Of a DNA stretch of 64,000 bases, positions 35,488-44,329 are shown piece by piece. Position 1 is the stretch's first letter. Each line of letters begins with the position of its first letter. Under the pieces are notes generated by a model that ran no database searches, was not told the origin of the DNA, and was given only the letters and a program-made list of their open reading frames with translations. Source of the stretch: Massilia sp. BSC265 (GTDB taxonomy: Bacteria > Pseudomonadota > Gammaproteobacteria > Burkholderiales > Burkholderiaceae_D); assembly GCF_000740675.1 (NCBI RefSeq), contig NZ_JPXI01000039.1, positions 1-64,000 on the forward strand, given 5' to 3'. The position numbers and the translations under genes were made by a program.

Positions 35488-37416
35488 TCAGGAGGTCTGG
35501 CGCGCCGAGCACACCCGTCCGCGCCCTGCCTTCTTGGCCTGGTACATGAAGTGGTCGGCCTCCTTCAACAGTTCCTCGGGCGAACGCGCCGCCTCGCCGG
35601 CGTCGAGGGCGATGCCGATGCTGGCGCGCACGCGCATTGCGCGTCCCGGCAGCAGCACCGGCTCGGAGATGCTCGCGATCAGCTTTTCCGCCACGGTGTG
35701 GGCGTCGTCGAAGGTATCGGCCATGTCTTCGAGCAGCACGGTGAACTCGTCACCGGCCAGGCGGTAGACGCTGTCGGTCTTGCGCACCCCGGCGCGCAGG
35801 CGCCCGGCGATCTCGCGCAGCAAGGCGTCGCCGGCCTCGTGGCCGAGCGAATCGTTGACCGCCTTGAAGCCGTCGAGGTCAATGAACAGCATCCCGACCG
35901 ACTTGCCGCTGCGGCTGGCCCTGGCCTGGGCTACCGGGATCGCCTCCAGGAGTGCGCGTCGGTTCAGCAGGCCGGTAAGCAGGTCGTGCCGGTTCTCATA
36001 CTCGCGCTGGGCCTGCTCCTGCTTGCGCGCGGTGATGTCGTGCAGGAAGGCGCTGAACGCCGTGCGCCCACCCGATTCGAGGGCGCGAATGCGCACCTCG
36101 ACCGTCAGCATGCTGCCGTCGCGCCGCTGCGCCGGCAGTTCGAGGCGCTGGTCGACGGCGCCCGCGAGTTGGGCCGCCAGATCGCGCCCCATGCCCTGGG
36201 GGTCGCGGTATGCTTCCGGGACGATCAGCTCGTCGATCCTGCGCCCAAGCGCCTCCTCGCGTGGCCAGCCGAAGGTGTCCTCGGCCTGGCGGTTCCAGGC
36301 CGTGACCACGCCCTGCTCGTCCACGCTGATGTAGGCGTCGTAGGCGTTCTCGACCACGTTCCGGATTTCCGCTTCGCGCGCCCGCAGTTCGGCTTCGGCC
36401 GCGCGCTGGCGTTCCACCGCTTCGGTGAGCAGACGGTTGGCTTCGACCAGCTCGGCGGTACGGGCTTGCACCCGGCGCTCCAGGTCGAGGTTCAGCGCGG
36501 CGATTCCCGCCTGCGCCGTCTTCTGTGCATCGATGTCCTTGATCACCGCCACGTAGTATTCGATCTTGTCTTCGGCATTGCGCTTGGGCGAGACGTTCAG
36601 GTTGATCCATACCGTGCCGCCGTCCTTGCGGAGGTAGCGCTTCTCGATCTGGAACTGGTCGATCTCGCCCCGTTCCATCGCCGCCAGCTGTTCGGCGCCG
36701 GCCGCCACGTCGTCAGGATGGGTGATCTGCTGGAAGCTGCGGCTCCACAGTTCTTCCTCGCCGTAGCCGACGATGTCGCACAAGGCCTTGTTGACGCTGA
36801 TCCAGCCGCCGTCCGGCGCCACCAGCGCGATGCCCACGCTGGCAATGTCGAAGATGGTCCGGAAGCGCGCTTCGCTGGCGCCGAGCACCTCGCTCGAGCG
36901 CGCCAGCTGGTCGCGCGCAACCGCCATGCGCTCGCGGTACTGCACTTCCTTGGTCAGGATCGCGGCCAGGTCGTTCAGCACCTGGGCTTCCTCTTCGCCC
37001 AGCGTGCGCGGCCGGGTGTCCAGCGCACACAGCGTGCCGATCGCGAGACCGGACGTGGTGCGGATCGGCACCCCGGCATAGAAGCGGATCTTCGGCGGGC
37101 CGCTGACCAGCGGATTGTCGTTGAAGCGGCCGTCCTCCAGCGCGTCGCTCACCACCAGCGGCTTGCTCATGCCGATCGCGTGGGCGCAGAAGGCGTGTTC
37201 GCGCGCCGTCTCCGATTCGATCATCCCGACCCGCGACTTGAACCACTGACGGTCGGCATCGACCAGCGAAAACATCGCCATCGGCACGTCCAGCAGGCGG
37301 CTGGCCAGGCGGGTAACGCGGTCGAAAACGGGCTCGGGCGGCGTATCGAGCAGGTGGAGGGCGTCGAGCATCGACAGCCGGTCAAGTTCGTCTGGTGGCA
37401 GTGGGGCAGCAGGCAT
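35488..37416 (-). CDS. GAF-PAS-PAS-GGDEF diguanylate cyclase
   Basis: The protein has 642 residues from ATG 37416 (MPAAPLPPDELDRL); an upstream extension in frame is less protein-like. A GAF domain (about 25-165) includes FCAHAI and FYAGVPI. The first PAS (about 185-310) is followed by a coiled coil and a second PAS (about 350-470, AYDAYISVDEQGVVTAWNR). The GGDEF domain (about 480-640) has AGDEF at 554-558 in place of GGDEF, a variant usually compatible with activity. An RxxD inhibitory site (RKTD) stands five residues before it. No EAL domain. It should synthesise cyclic di-GMP in response to a cytosolic signal. It is monocistronic. Confidence 0.92.
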   Translation of the reverse strand: MPAAPLPPDELDRLSMLDALHLLDTPPEPVFDRVTRLASRLLDVPMAMFSLVDADRQWFKSRVGMIESETAREHAFCAHAIGMSKPLVVSDALEDGRFNDNPLVSGPPKIRFYAGVPIRTTSGLAIGTLCALDTRPRTLGEEEAQVLNDLAAILTKEVQYRERMAVARDQLARSSEVLGASEARFRTIFDIASVGIALVAPDGGWISVNKALCDIVGYGEEELWSRSFQQITHPDDVAAGAEQLAAMERGEIDQFQIEKRYLRKDGGTVWINLNVSPKRNAEDKIEYYVAVIKDIDAQKTAQAGIAALNLDLERRVQARTAELVEANRLLTEAVERQRAAEAELRAREAEIRNVVENAYDAYISVDEQGVVTAWNRQAEDTFGWPREEALGRRIDELIVPEAYRDPQGMGRDLAAQLAGAVDQRLELPAQRRDGSMLTVEVRIRALESGGRTAFSAFLHDITARKQEQAQREYENRHDLLTGLLNRRALLEAIPVAQARASRSGKSVGMLFIDLDGFKAVNDSLGHEAGDALLREIAGRLRAGVRKTDSVYRLAGDEFTVLLEDMADTFDDAHTVAEKLIASISEPVLLPGRAMRVRASIGIALDAGEAARSPEELLKEADHFMYQAKKAGRGRVCSARQTS

Positions 37417-37600
37417 AACATCCGTGTGGTCAGGTGACGGCGCGGTCGCCGTCCAGACCGAAACTGTAACAGAAACTGCATTTCCGACACAAAATGAATG
37501 TGTCACAACTACCAACAATATGTCGCATATTGGGAAATATGTGACATTATGGTAAGGAAAGTTTATTCATGATTGTAGTAGAGTGACTCCGAGAACCTCC

Positions 37601-38095
37601 ATGCGCCTTTTTCCTGCCCTCCTGCTCGGCCTCGCCAGCCTGTTGCTGTCCGTCCCCGCGGCTGCGTCGAATACGCCCGCGCAGAGCGCCACCGCCGGCG
37701 TGCGCGAAGCCGAGCGGCAGCGCGCGCTTGCCTTGAACGAGCGCGACATCGAACTGCTGCGGCGTCTCATCGGCGGCAACTACCGCCACATCGAGACCAA
37801 CGGCAGGCTGCGCAGCAAGACCGAATTCCTGCAGGCGCTGGCGCGTGACGAATACCGCATCCGCGATTATGCGCTCGAAGACATGAAGGTCGAGATCCTC
37901 GACAATGACGTCGCGATCGTCACCGGCACCTGGCGCGCCGCACGGCTCGACCTCGGTCAGCCGGTTCCGAGCCGGGGCCGCTACGTGCGCGTGTGGACCC
38001 GCCATCCCGAAGGCTGGCGCATCGCGCTGCACCAGGGTACCGAGATCAGGACTGCCGCCCAGCCCGCCAGGCAGGAGACGCGCGCGCCGCAATAG
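37601..38095 (+). CDS. Secreted NTF2/SnoaL-like protein (DUF4440 type)
   Basis: The protein has 164 residues. A signal peptide (MRLFPALLLGLASLLLSVPAAA) is followed by the typical NTF2-fold layout. There is an N-terminal helix with REAERQRALALNERDIELL, then GNYRHIETNGRLRSKTEFL. The strands VEILDNDVAIVTGTWRAA and RVWTRHPEGWRIALHQGT follow. The sheet-and-helix cone binds small ligands or dimerises, and the family has many functions. Exported to the periplasm. Its start ATG 37601 was chosen because the signal peptide begins there. It is convergent with the following flavin-reductase-like gene, 8 bp apart. Confidence 0.75.
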   Translation: MRLFPALLLGLASLLLSVPAAASNTPAQSATAGVREAERQRALALNERDIELLRRLIGGNYRHIETNGRLRSKTEFLQALARDEYRIRDYALEDMKVEILDNDVAIVTGTWRAARLDLGQPVPSRGRYVRVWTRHPEGWRIALHQGTEIRTAAQPARQETRAPQ

Positions 38096-38103
38096 AACAG
38101 CCT

Positions 38104-38679
38104 TCAGTCTGCGGCGCGCATCGCCTCGCCGATCGCATAGAAATTGCCGCCGGCAATGTGGTGGATGCTGCGCCAGGACGGGTCCGCCGTCTCGAAATGC
38201 CAGTGGCCGTCGCGGAACACGCGCGCATCGGCCCAGGCGGCCGTCACTTCGCCGATGAACAGGTCATAGGCCTGCTGGTTGTGCGGTTCCGGCACCAGCC
38301 GGCAGGCCAGCCAGGCCGAGCAGCCTTCCACCAGCGGCGCCTCGACGCCCTCCATGCGCAGCAGGCTGACGCCGGCCTGCGCCAGCTTGCCTGGCTCGTC
38401 GTTCAGCGAGCGGTTCCCCACCTGGTGGGTCAGGCGCAGCTGGCGCACCGTCGGCAGCTGGACCACGAAAGCGCCGCTGCCCTCGACCAGGGCGCGGGTG
38501 CGGGTCGACTTGTCGAGCACCACCGTGAGCTTGGGCGGGGCGAAATCCAGGGCGCAGGCCCAGGCTGCGGCCATGACGTTGTCCACGCCCGCGTGGCGCG
38601 CCGAGACCAGCACGGTCGGGCCGTGGTTGAGCAGCCGGTAGGCCTTTTCGAGGGGGACGGGGAGGATGTGCTCGTTCAT
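38104..38679 (-). CDS. Flavin-reductase-like FMN-binding split-barrel protein
   Basis: The protein has 191 residues and no signal peptide. The split-barrel pattern appears as GPTVLVSARHAGVDNVMAAAW, PPKLTVVLDKSTRTRALV and FVVQLPTVRQLRLTHQVG. These correspond to the NAD(P)H:FMN reductase (RutF/HpaC-like) fold that binds FMN in its dimer interface. The later part has HNQQAYDLFIGEVTAAWAD. Substrate unknown. It is a single gene whose 3' end meets the NTF2-like gene. Confidence 0.85.
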   Translation of the reverse strand: MNEHILPVPLEKAYRLLNHGPTVLVSARHAGVDNVMAAAWACALDFAPPKLTVVLDKSTRTRALVEGSGAFVVQLPTVRQLRLTHQVGNRSLNDEPGKLAQAGVSLLRMEGVEAPLVEGCSAWLACRLVPEPHNQQAYDLFIGEVTAAWADARVFRDGHWHFETADPSWRSIHHIAGGNFYAIGEAMRAAD

Positions 38680-38972
38680 GCGGTTTCCAGTGCGGGCAAA
38701 ACCCTAGTCTGCCACGGAAGCCGAACGGCGGAGCGCCCGTTCCTTCCTGCGGCGCGTTCGCCCGGCCGGCCCGGGCTGCGAGCAGGGCCGGCACGGCCGC
38801 CAGCGCCAGCAGCAGTGCGCTGGCGCCGAAGCTGGGTGAACCCACAGGAATTCAACAAAGGTTTGATCTGCATCAGCCGCACATGTGACGCAGCTTTCTA
38901 CCGGGGGTAGAGTTATCGCTGCCGGGCGCATTCACTCCCTACGGCCCGGCCCTAGCCTGCAGAGGAGCTGCC

Positions 38973-39797
38973 ATGTACAAGACCATCATTGTCCATGTCG
39001 ACGAAAGCCCGCTTCTGGACGCCCGCCTGCGCGCTGCAGCCTGGCTCGCCAATGCCCATGAGGCGCACCTGGTGGGCTGCGCCGCCACCGGCATGTCCTG
39101 GCCCGCCTATGCCATGCTGACTGGCCCGATGGGGGTGCCGCCGGGTGGCGAATTCGAGACCCTGCGCAGCACGGCGCGCGCGGCCCTGGGGCGCTTCACA
39201 GAGCGCGCGCAGCAGCTGGGCGTCGCATCGATCGAAGAGCGCATGGTCGAGGACGAGCACCGCGACGCCCTGCTGCTGCAGGCGCGCTATGCCGACCTGG
39301 TCGTGACCGGCATGGACGCCGGCGACGCCGCCACCGTGCGTGGGCTGCCGCAATACCTGGCGATGCACGGCGTGCGGCCGGTGCTGGTGGTGCCGCCCTC
39401 CTACGACGGCGCGCCGATCGCGGACACCGTGGTGGTCGGCTGGGATGGCAGCGCGCAGGCGATCCGCGCCATCGCCGGCGCCATGCCGGTGCTGGTGCGG
39501 GCCCGCGCGGTGCGGCTGGTGCTGGTCAATCCGGACCTCGAGTCCGGGCTGCACGGGGAAGAACCGGGCGCCGACATGGCACTCCATCTGGCGCGCCACG
39601 GCGTGCGGGTCGAGGTGCTGGTCGAGCGCACCCAGGCCGCGATCGGCGAAGCCCTGCTCGGCATCGCCGCCGGCAGTGGCGCCGGCCTGCTGGTTACCGG
39701 CGCCTTCGGCCACAGCCGCTACCGCGAGATCGTGCTGGGCGGCGTGACCCGGCTGCTGCTCGACCGTGCCAGGCTGCCGGTGCTGTACGCGCACTGA
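38973..39797 (+). CDS. Double-domain universal stress protein (UspA family)
   Basis: The protein has 274 residues in two Usp repeats (about 1-140 and 145-274). The first begins with IIVHVDESPLLDARL, the second with TVVVGWDGSAQAIRAI. The second domain has the ATP-binding signature GAFGHSRYREIVLGGVT (G-x2-G-x9-G-S/T type). The first ends in MHGVRPVLVVPPSYDG and its own glycine motif is poor, so only the second half probably binds ATP. Such tandem Usp proteins act in stress survival. It is monocistronic. The 290-bp gap upstream holds its promoter; nothing else is recognised there. Confidence 0.9.
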   Translation: MYKTIIVHVDESPLLDARLRAAAWLANAHEAHLVGCAATGMSWPAYAMLTGPMGVPPGGEFETLRSTARAALGRFTERAQQLGVASIEERMVEDEHRDALLLQARYADLVVTGMDAGDAATVRGLPQYLAMHGVRPVLVVPPSYDGAPIADTVVVGWDGSAQAIRAIAGAMPVLVRARAVRLVLVNPDLESGLHGEEPGADMALHLARHGVRVEVLVERTQAAIGEALLGIAAGSGAGLLVTGAFGHSRYREIVLGGVTRLLLDRARLPVLYAH

Positions 39798-40061
39798 GGC
39801 GCCGACTTCCCTGCTTACAAGACCTGCTCTCCGACCAGCCTGACCGGCCCGCGCAGACTTCAGCGGCGTCGCGCACCGGGCTGTCCAGCATGCCGCGCAA
39901 GAGCATCCTCCAAGCGAACGAAGCCCATGGAGTCGACAGCCGTGCGGGCATGCCGCACGCGGCCGTCATCCATGAAGACGAAGAACGGGCCGGCCTTCCT
40001 CCATCATGCGAAAAATAATGGAGGACTCCATCGATTTGCAAAGCGGGCGCGAAGATCGCTA

Positions 40062-41441
40062 TCAGCGCTTTCCTGCCGCGTGTTCGATCAGCCAGCGGTC
40101 CATCGTGTCGCGGTGCGCCTGCGAGGTCAGGTGCACCTGGTTCGGCTCGACGACGAAGCTGCGGGCGGTCGGGATCACGTTGTAGACCGCGAAGGTCGAG
40201 GTCGGCGGCGTCACCATGTCGTTGTAGCCGGCGTAGTACAGCACCGGGGTGCGCAGCCGTTTCGCGAAATTCACCGTGTCGTAGTAGGCCGAGGTGACCG
40301 CTTTCGGCTCGACCGGCAGGTCGCGCCTGCGCCCTTCCCCGTCCTTGCGGAACAGCCCGGGCCAGCCGCCGGCGCGCTCGTGCAGGTAGCCGGTGACGTC
40401 GCTATAGGCCGGGTAGGAGGCGATCGTCAGGGACACGCGCGGATGCAGGGCGCTGGCCATGATCGACAGCTGGCCGCCCTGGCTGCCGCCCTGGGTGGCG
40501 AGGTGCTTGCGGTTCCACTTCGGATGCTGGACCAGGTAGTCGAGCGCGCGCAGCGTGCCCAGGTAGACCCGGCGGTAGTAGTAGGCACGCGGGTCGTCCA
40601 GGTTGTAGCGGTTGTAGCCGTCGAGCGCACCGAAGTTCAGCTGCTCGTACACCTCGGCGGGCAGGTCGACGGGAATGCCGTGGATCCCGATCTGCAGCGT
40701 GATGAAGCCCTTCGCCGCCAGTTCGGGCGTGCCCTTGTAACCGCGCACGCCCGCGCCCGGCACGTGCAGCACCGCCGGGAAGGGGCCGGGCCCGCGCGGC
40801 ACCGACAGCACGCCGTACATGCGGGTCGTGCGCTTGCCCGGCCCCACGTTCTGGAAGCTCAGGTAGGACACCTCGACCTCCGGCGTCGACAGCGCCGGCG
40901 CCGGCAGCAGCCGGAAGTCCGGTTCGACGGCAAGCAGGTCGCGCTTCTGCGCGGCCCAGAAGGCGTCGAAATCCGGGGGTTCGCTTTGGACCGGGCGCAG
41001 TTCGAGCGGGCTGAAGGCCGCCGTCGCCATCGCCTCGACCGGCTTGCCGTCGATGCTGGCGCTGACGATGCAGCGGACAAAACCCGGCTCGTCCCCGCCC
41101 GGCGCTGCCAGCAACAGGCCGTGCTCGGGCACGACCGCGCTGCGTTCCGGCCCTTCCAGCATGTCCGGCCCCATGCGATAGGTGATCCTGATCCCGTCGC
41201 GTGGATAGGGCTTCTTGTCGATCCTGATGTGGAAGACCGCGTTGTCGCCGACACGGTAGGTCCAGTCCGGGTTCGACAGGCCGACTTTCAGGGGCTGGTC
41301 GGGATAGGCCGCCTGCAGCACCTGCACCTCGGACTGCGCGGCCGCGCAGTCCGGGCCGGCCCACAGGAGCTGCGCCGCCAGCAGCACGCCGGCGGCGCCC
41401 GACCTCGTCCTGGAGAGGGCGATCTGGTGGAGCTTTGTCAT
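40062..41441 (-). CDS. Acetylxylan esterase-like alpha/beta hydrolase (CE7/AXE1 type)
   Basis: The protein has 459 residues with a signal peptide (about 1-35). The N-terminal third is a beta-rich module. The hydrolase core then shows GVLSVPRGPGPFPAVLHVPGAG, the nucleophile in TQGGSQGGQL, the Asp in YYAGYNDMVTPP and the His in NQVHLTSQAH. This matches the acetylxylan esterase/cephalosporin deacetylase family. Standing 2 bp behind a rhamnogalacturonan lyase gene, it more likely removes acetyl groups from pectic polymers than from xylan. Secreted. Confidence 0.85.
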   Translation of the reverse strand: MTKLHQIALSRTRSGAAGVLLAAQLLWAGPDCAAAQSEVQVLQAAYPDQPLKVGLSNPDWTYRVGDNAVFHIRIDKKPYPRDGIRITYRMGPDMLEGPERSAVVPEHGLLLAAPGGDEPGFVRCIVSASIDGKPVEAMATAAFSPLELRPVQSEPPDFDAFWAAQKRDLLAVEPDFRLLPAPALSTPEVEVSYLSFQNVGPGKRTTRMYGVLSVPRGPGPFPAVLHVPGAGVRGYKGTPELAAKGFITLQIGIHGIPVDLPAEVYEQLNFGALDGYNRYNLDDPRAYYYRRVYLGTLRALDYLVQHPKWNRKHLATQGGSQGGQLSIMASALHPRVSLTIASYPAYSDVTGYLHERAGGWPGLFRKDGEGRRRDLPVEPKAVTSAYYDTVNFAKRLRTPVLYYAGYNDMVTPPTSTFAVYNVIPTARSFVVEPNQVHLTSQAHRDTMDRWLIEHAAGKR

Positions 41442-41443
41442 CT

Positions 41444-43690
41444 TTACGGAACCATCAGCTCGTCGATGTTGCCCATTCCCCGGCCCGTGGATTCCAAGCG
41501 CAGCGTGTTGTTCTGGCCAGGGGCCAGGTGGACGGTCACGTTCATGGCCGCCCAGGTGCTCCAGCCGCCCGTTCGCCTGAAGGCAAGCCCGTGGGGTATC
41601 CCGTTCACCAGCAGCTTGCCGGTGAGGGTGGCCGGGTCGCCGTTCGCGTAGCGGATCGTGATGGTCTTGGGTCCGCCCGCGCCGCCGTTGATGCGCTTGA
41701 ATTCCGCGCTGCCGCCGTCCAGCGGGAAGTTCAGGTAGCCCATGTGGCGGAAGCCCCCATGGTCGCTCCTGACTACCGCGTTGCCGCCGACGATCGCGGT
41801 TTCTGCCTGGATCGTCCCGGTGCCGTCATACGGGACGTGAACCGGCGCCTGCGGGAAGGAAGTGGCGCCATGGCCCAGGTAGAAGCTGGTGTGCGGCGGC
41901 TGGTTGTAGCCGGCATTCTGCGCAGCCACCTGGCTGCGGTAGTGCGGATCGTGCATCAGGGTGTTGATGCGGGTGGCCGTCGGGATCGCGGTGCTGAACA
42001 CCATCAGTTCCGTATTGCTGCTGTTACGGAAGACCAGCTCCTCGCGCCAGTCGCCGAACAGGTCGGCGGTGAGCACCGGCGTCGCCTTGGTGCCGTTGTT
42101 GGTCACGGCGCCGTGGGCGCCCGTATCGATGAGGGTAGAGAACGTCCGGGTCGCCGGGTTCCATTTCTGGACCGCGACGCTGCCCATCGGTTCGCGCAAC
42201 AGGTCGCCGTCCCACCAGACGCCGAAGTTCATCGAGCCCGGTGCGCTCGTGTGGATCAGGTTGCCGGTGACGGTGCGGTGGCCGCCGCGCGAGGCCCAGC
42301 ATTCCGCGCCGGGGTAAGCCGGATCGACATCGAAGCAGACGCCGCGCCCGATGTCCGCGTTCGAGCCGCTTGCGCCCCAGATCAGGGCGCCGGTGGCCGC
42401 GTCGTGCAGGCCGGAGCCGTTCGCGCCGTAGGTCGACGGACTCTCGTGGATCATGTAGACCTGCAGGCCGTCCCGGTTCGGGTCGAATTTGCCGAAGTGG
42501 AGCGCGTCACCATGTCCCAGGCCGGTGGCGTACAGCAGCTGGCCATGGCTGTCGATGGTGGCGGCGCCGTACACGATGTCGTCGCGGCCGTCGCCGTTGG
42601 CGTCGCCGGTGGCGAACCAGTGCGCGCCCTGCCCGCGCGCGGCACTGCCTGCCACATCGGTGTCGAACACCCAGCGGCTGGTGAGCGCGCCGTCGCGCCA
42701 GTCCCAGGCCGCGATCACTGCGCGCGTGTAGTAGCCGCGCGAGAAGATCGCGCTCGGCCGGTTGCCATCGAGATTGGCGACGCCGCCCAGGAAGCGGTCG
42801 ACGCGGTTGCCGTAATTGTCGCCCCAGGCCGCCACGTTGCCGCGTGCGGGCAGGTAGTTCACGGTCTTCATGGCGGCGCCGGTCTGGCCATTGAAGACGG
42901 TCAGGAATTCCGGACCGGTGAGGATGTAGCCGTTCGCGTTGCGGTGGTCGGCGGTAGGCGAGCCGATCACTACGCCCTTGCCGTCCACGGTGCCGTCGGC
43001 GGTCTTGGCCATCACCTCGGCCTGGCCGTCGCCATCGAAGTCGTAGGCCACGAAGGTGGTGTAGTGGGCGCCGGCGCGGATGTTCTTGCCCAGGTCGATG
43101 CGCCACATGCGGGTGCCGTCGAGTTTATACGCATCCAGGTAGGTGTTGCCGGTGTAGCCCGACTGCGAGTTGTCCTTGGCGTTGCTCGGCTGCCACTTGA
43201 CGATGATCTCGTAGCTGCCGTCGCCGTCGAGGTCGGCCGGGGCGCCGTCGTTGAGCTCATAGGTATAGGCCTCGCCCCGGGGCGTGACGCCTGCCGGCGG
43301 CGCCTGCACCGGAATCGACCTGTAGGGCCTGGCCCAGGTGGCGCCGGCGCTGCCGCCCGCCCCCTCCACGCCGCCCACGACCTCGCGCACGGTATAGATG
43401 TCGGCTGCGGTCCCGGTCGGATCGGTGAAGTTCAGCGCATCCAGCGGCGCGGCGTTCAGCTTGGTCGCACCGCGGTAGACGTTGAAGCGCGTGCCCGCTG
43501 CATCGGTGGCGAGCTGGCGCCAGCTGACAAAGACCCCAGGGTTGGACACGTTCGTGGACGCGATCGCGACTGCACCGCGGTTCAGGTACTCGATCTGCTT
43601 GCCGGGAATGGTTACGACGGCGCTCGCGCTGCCGGCGGCTGCCAGCAGTGCGAGCAGGAAGTACGAGGCGCTAGCTTTCTTGTGGATCAT
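41444..43690 (-). CDS. Rhamnogalacturonan lyase (PL11) with C-terminal carbohydrate-binding module
   Basis: The protein has 748 residues. A signal peptide precedes IPGKQIEYLNRGAVAI, a family-typical start. The eight-bladed propeller carries several calcium-binding loops (DLDGDGSYEI, DFDGDGQAEVM, GDANGDGRDDI). It ends near the NYNQPPHTSFYLG block characteristic of PL11. Residues about 625-748 form a CBM35/CBM6-like module (IQAETA, GYLNFPLDGG, NTLRLESTGRGMGNIDEL). It cleaves the rhamnosyl-galacturonosyl backbone of rhamnogalacturonan I by elimination. First gene of a unit with the esterase. Confidence 0.92.
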   Translation of the reverse strand: MIHKKASASYFLLALLAAAGSASAVVTIPGKQIEYLNRGAVAIASTNVSNPGVFVSWRQLATDAAGTRFNVYRGATKLNAAPLDALNFTDPTGTAADIYTVREVVGGVEGAGGSAGATWARPYRSIPVQAPPAGVTPRGEAYTYELNDGAPADLDGDGSYEIIVKWQPSNAKDNSQSGYTGNTYLDAYKLDGTRMWRIDLGKNIRAGAHYTTFVAYDFDGDGQAEVMAKTADGTVDGKGVVIGSPTADHRNANGYILTGPEFLTVFNGQTGAAMKTVNYLPARGNVAAWGDNYGNRVDRFLGGVANLDGNRPSAIFSRGYYTRAVIAAWDWRDGALTSRWVFDTDVAGSAARGQGAHWFATGDANGDGRDDIVYGAATIDSHGQLLYATGLGHGDALHFGKFDPNRDGLQVYMIHESPSTYGANGSGLHDAATGALIWGASGSNADIGRGVCFDVDPAYPGAECWASRGGHRTVTGNLIHTSAPGSMNFGVWWDGDLLREPMGSVAVQKWNPATRTFSTLIDTGAHGAVTNNGTKATPVLTADLFGDWREELVFRNSSNTELMVFSTAIPTATRINTLMHDPHYRSQVAAQNAGYNQPPHTSFYLGHGATSFPQAPVHVPYDGTGTIQAETAIVGGNAVVRSDHGGFRHMGYLNFPLDGGSAEFKRINGGAGGPKTITIRYANGDPATLTGKLLVNGIPHGLAFRRTGGWSTWAAMNVTVHLAPGQNNTLRLESTGRGMGNIDELMVP

Positions 43691-43828
43691 GCTGTCTCCG
43701 TTTGCTATTCATATGATGGATGCCTTCGTATGCCTGAGGTGCTGCGGGTCAGGCCGCCCGTGGGAACTGTTCTTGACGAGTCATCATAAGCGCGCCGCCG
43801 GGCTGTAAAACGGGGGACTCGAAAGCAC

Positions 43829-44329
43829 TCAAACAGATGATCGCTTGGCCGGGGCATCGCGAAAATCAGGTGAAAAAAGACGATCCGTCACCGGATCGTC
43901 CAGGCGTGGAGCGGCGTATTCGCTGCCCTCAGGGCCTGCTGTTCGGCCTGGGACGCCTGTCCTCCATGCCGGCCTCGTCGCCGTCGAAGCTGGGACCGAC
44001 AGCTCGCGCACGTCTCCCTCATGGTCGCGGTGGTTCTGGCGCGCCATCAGGACCAGGCCGTCGAACGGCACTGCCTCGGGAAACGCGATGCTCAAGGCAG
44101 CCTGCGGGCGGGGAGCGCCAGCCGAGCCAGTCAGGAGGGCGAAGGTATTCGGATCGCCGTCGATTGCATTGGCGGCATTCGGCCAGCCCTTGGCCAGGGC
44201 GCCGAGCTTCTTCATGATGCGGGTGTCGAACAGGACGCTCCTGAACTCGGCCGCCTCGATGCGGGTCTTCGGCGCAGCTGGCGCGCCACGACGCGCGACC
44301 GCCAGGGCGGTGGACACGAGCTTGTTCAT
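43829..44329 (-). pseudogene. Discoidin-like (F5/8-type) protein, probably frameshifted at its 3' end
   Basis: The open frame of 166 codons starts at ATG 44329, overlapping the GH2 stop by ATGA. Residues 40-110 look like a carbohydrate-binding discoidin domain (NAANAIDGDPNTFALL, ALSIAFPEAVPFDGLVLMARQ, GDVRELSV). After GDVRELSV the sequence turns into Arg/Thr/Pro-rich, non-domain text. The frame then runs straight through a perfect terminator hairpin at 43873-43900 and stops only at 43829. In another frame a TGA sits shortly before the terminator. A frameshift near 43990 is the simplest reading. I cannot exclude that it is simply an unusual intact gene. Confidence 0.5.
43873..43900 (-). terminator. 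Rho-independent terminator of the GH2/discoidin unit
   Basis: On the minus strand GACGATCCG-GTGA-CGGATCGTC forms a 9-bp stem followed directly by TTTTTT. It lies inside the open frame 43829-44329, which suggests that frame is not the original one. Confidence 0.88.

Noticed and set aside
33003-35549. Antisense open frame of about 850 codons opposite copA
   Set aside because: copA has every P-type ATPase motif, while the antisense text is His/Arg/Gln-rich without any fold.
35755-35769. AGDEF in place of GGDEF read as an inactive cyclase
   Set aside because: The first Gly is often replaced by Ala or Ser in active enzymes, and the RxxD site and metal Asp residues are kept.
39798-40061. Possible small gene between usp and the esterase gene
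   Set aside because: Short open frames exist in both directions, but none has a ribosome binding site or protein-like composition.
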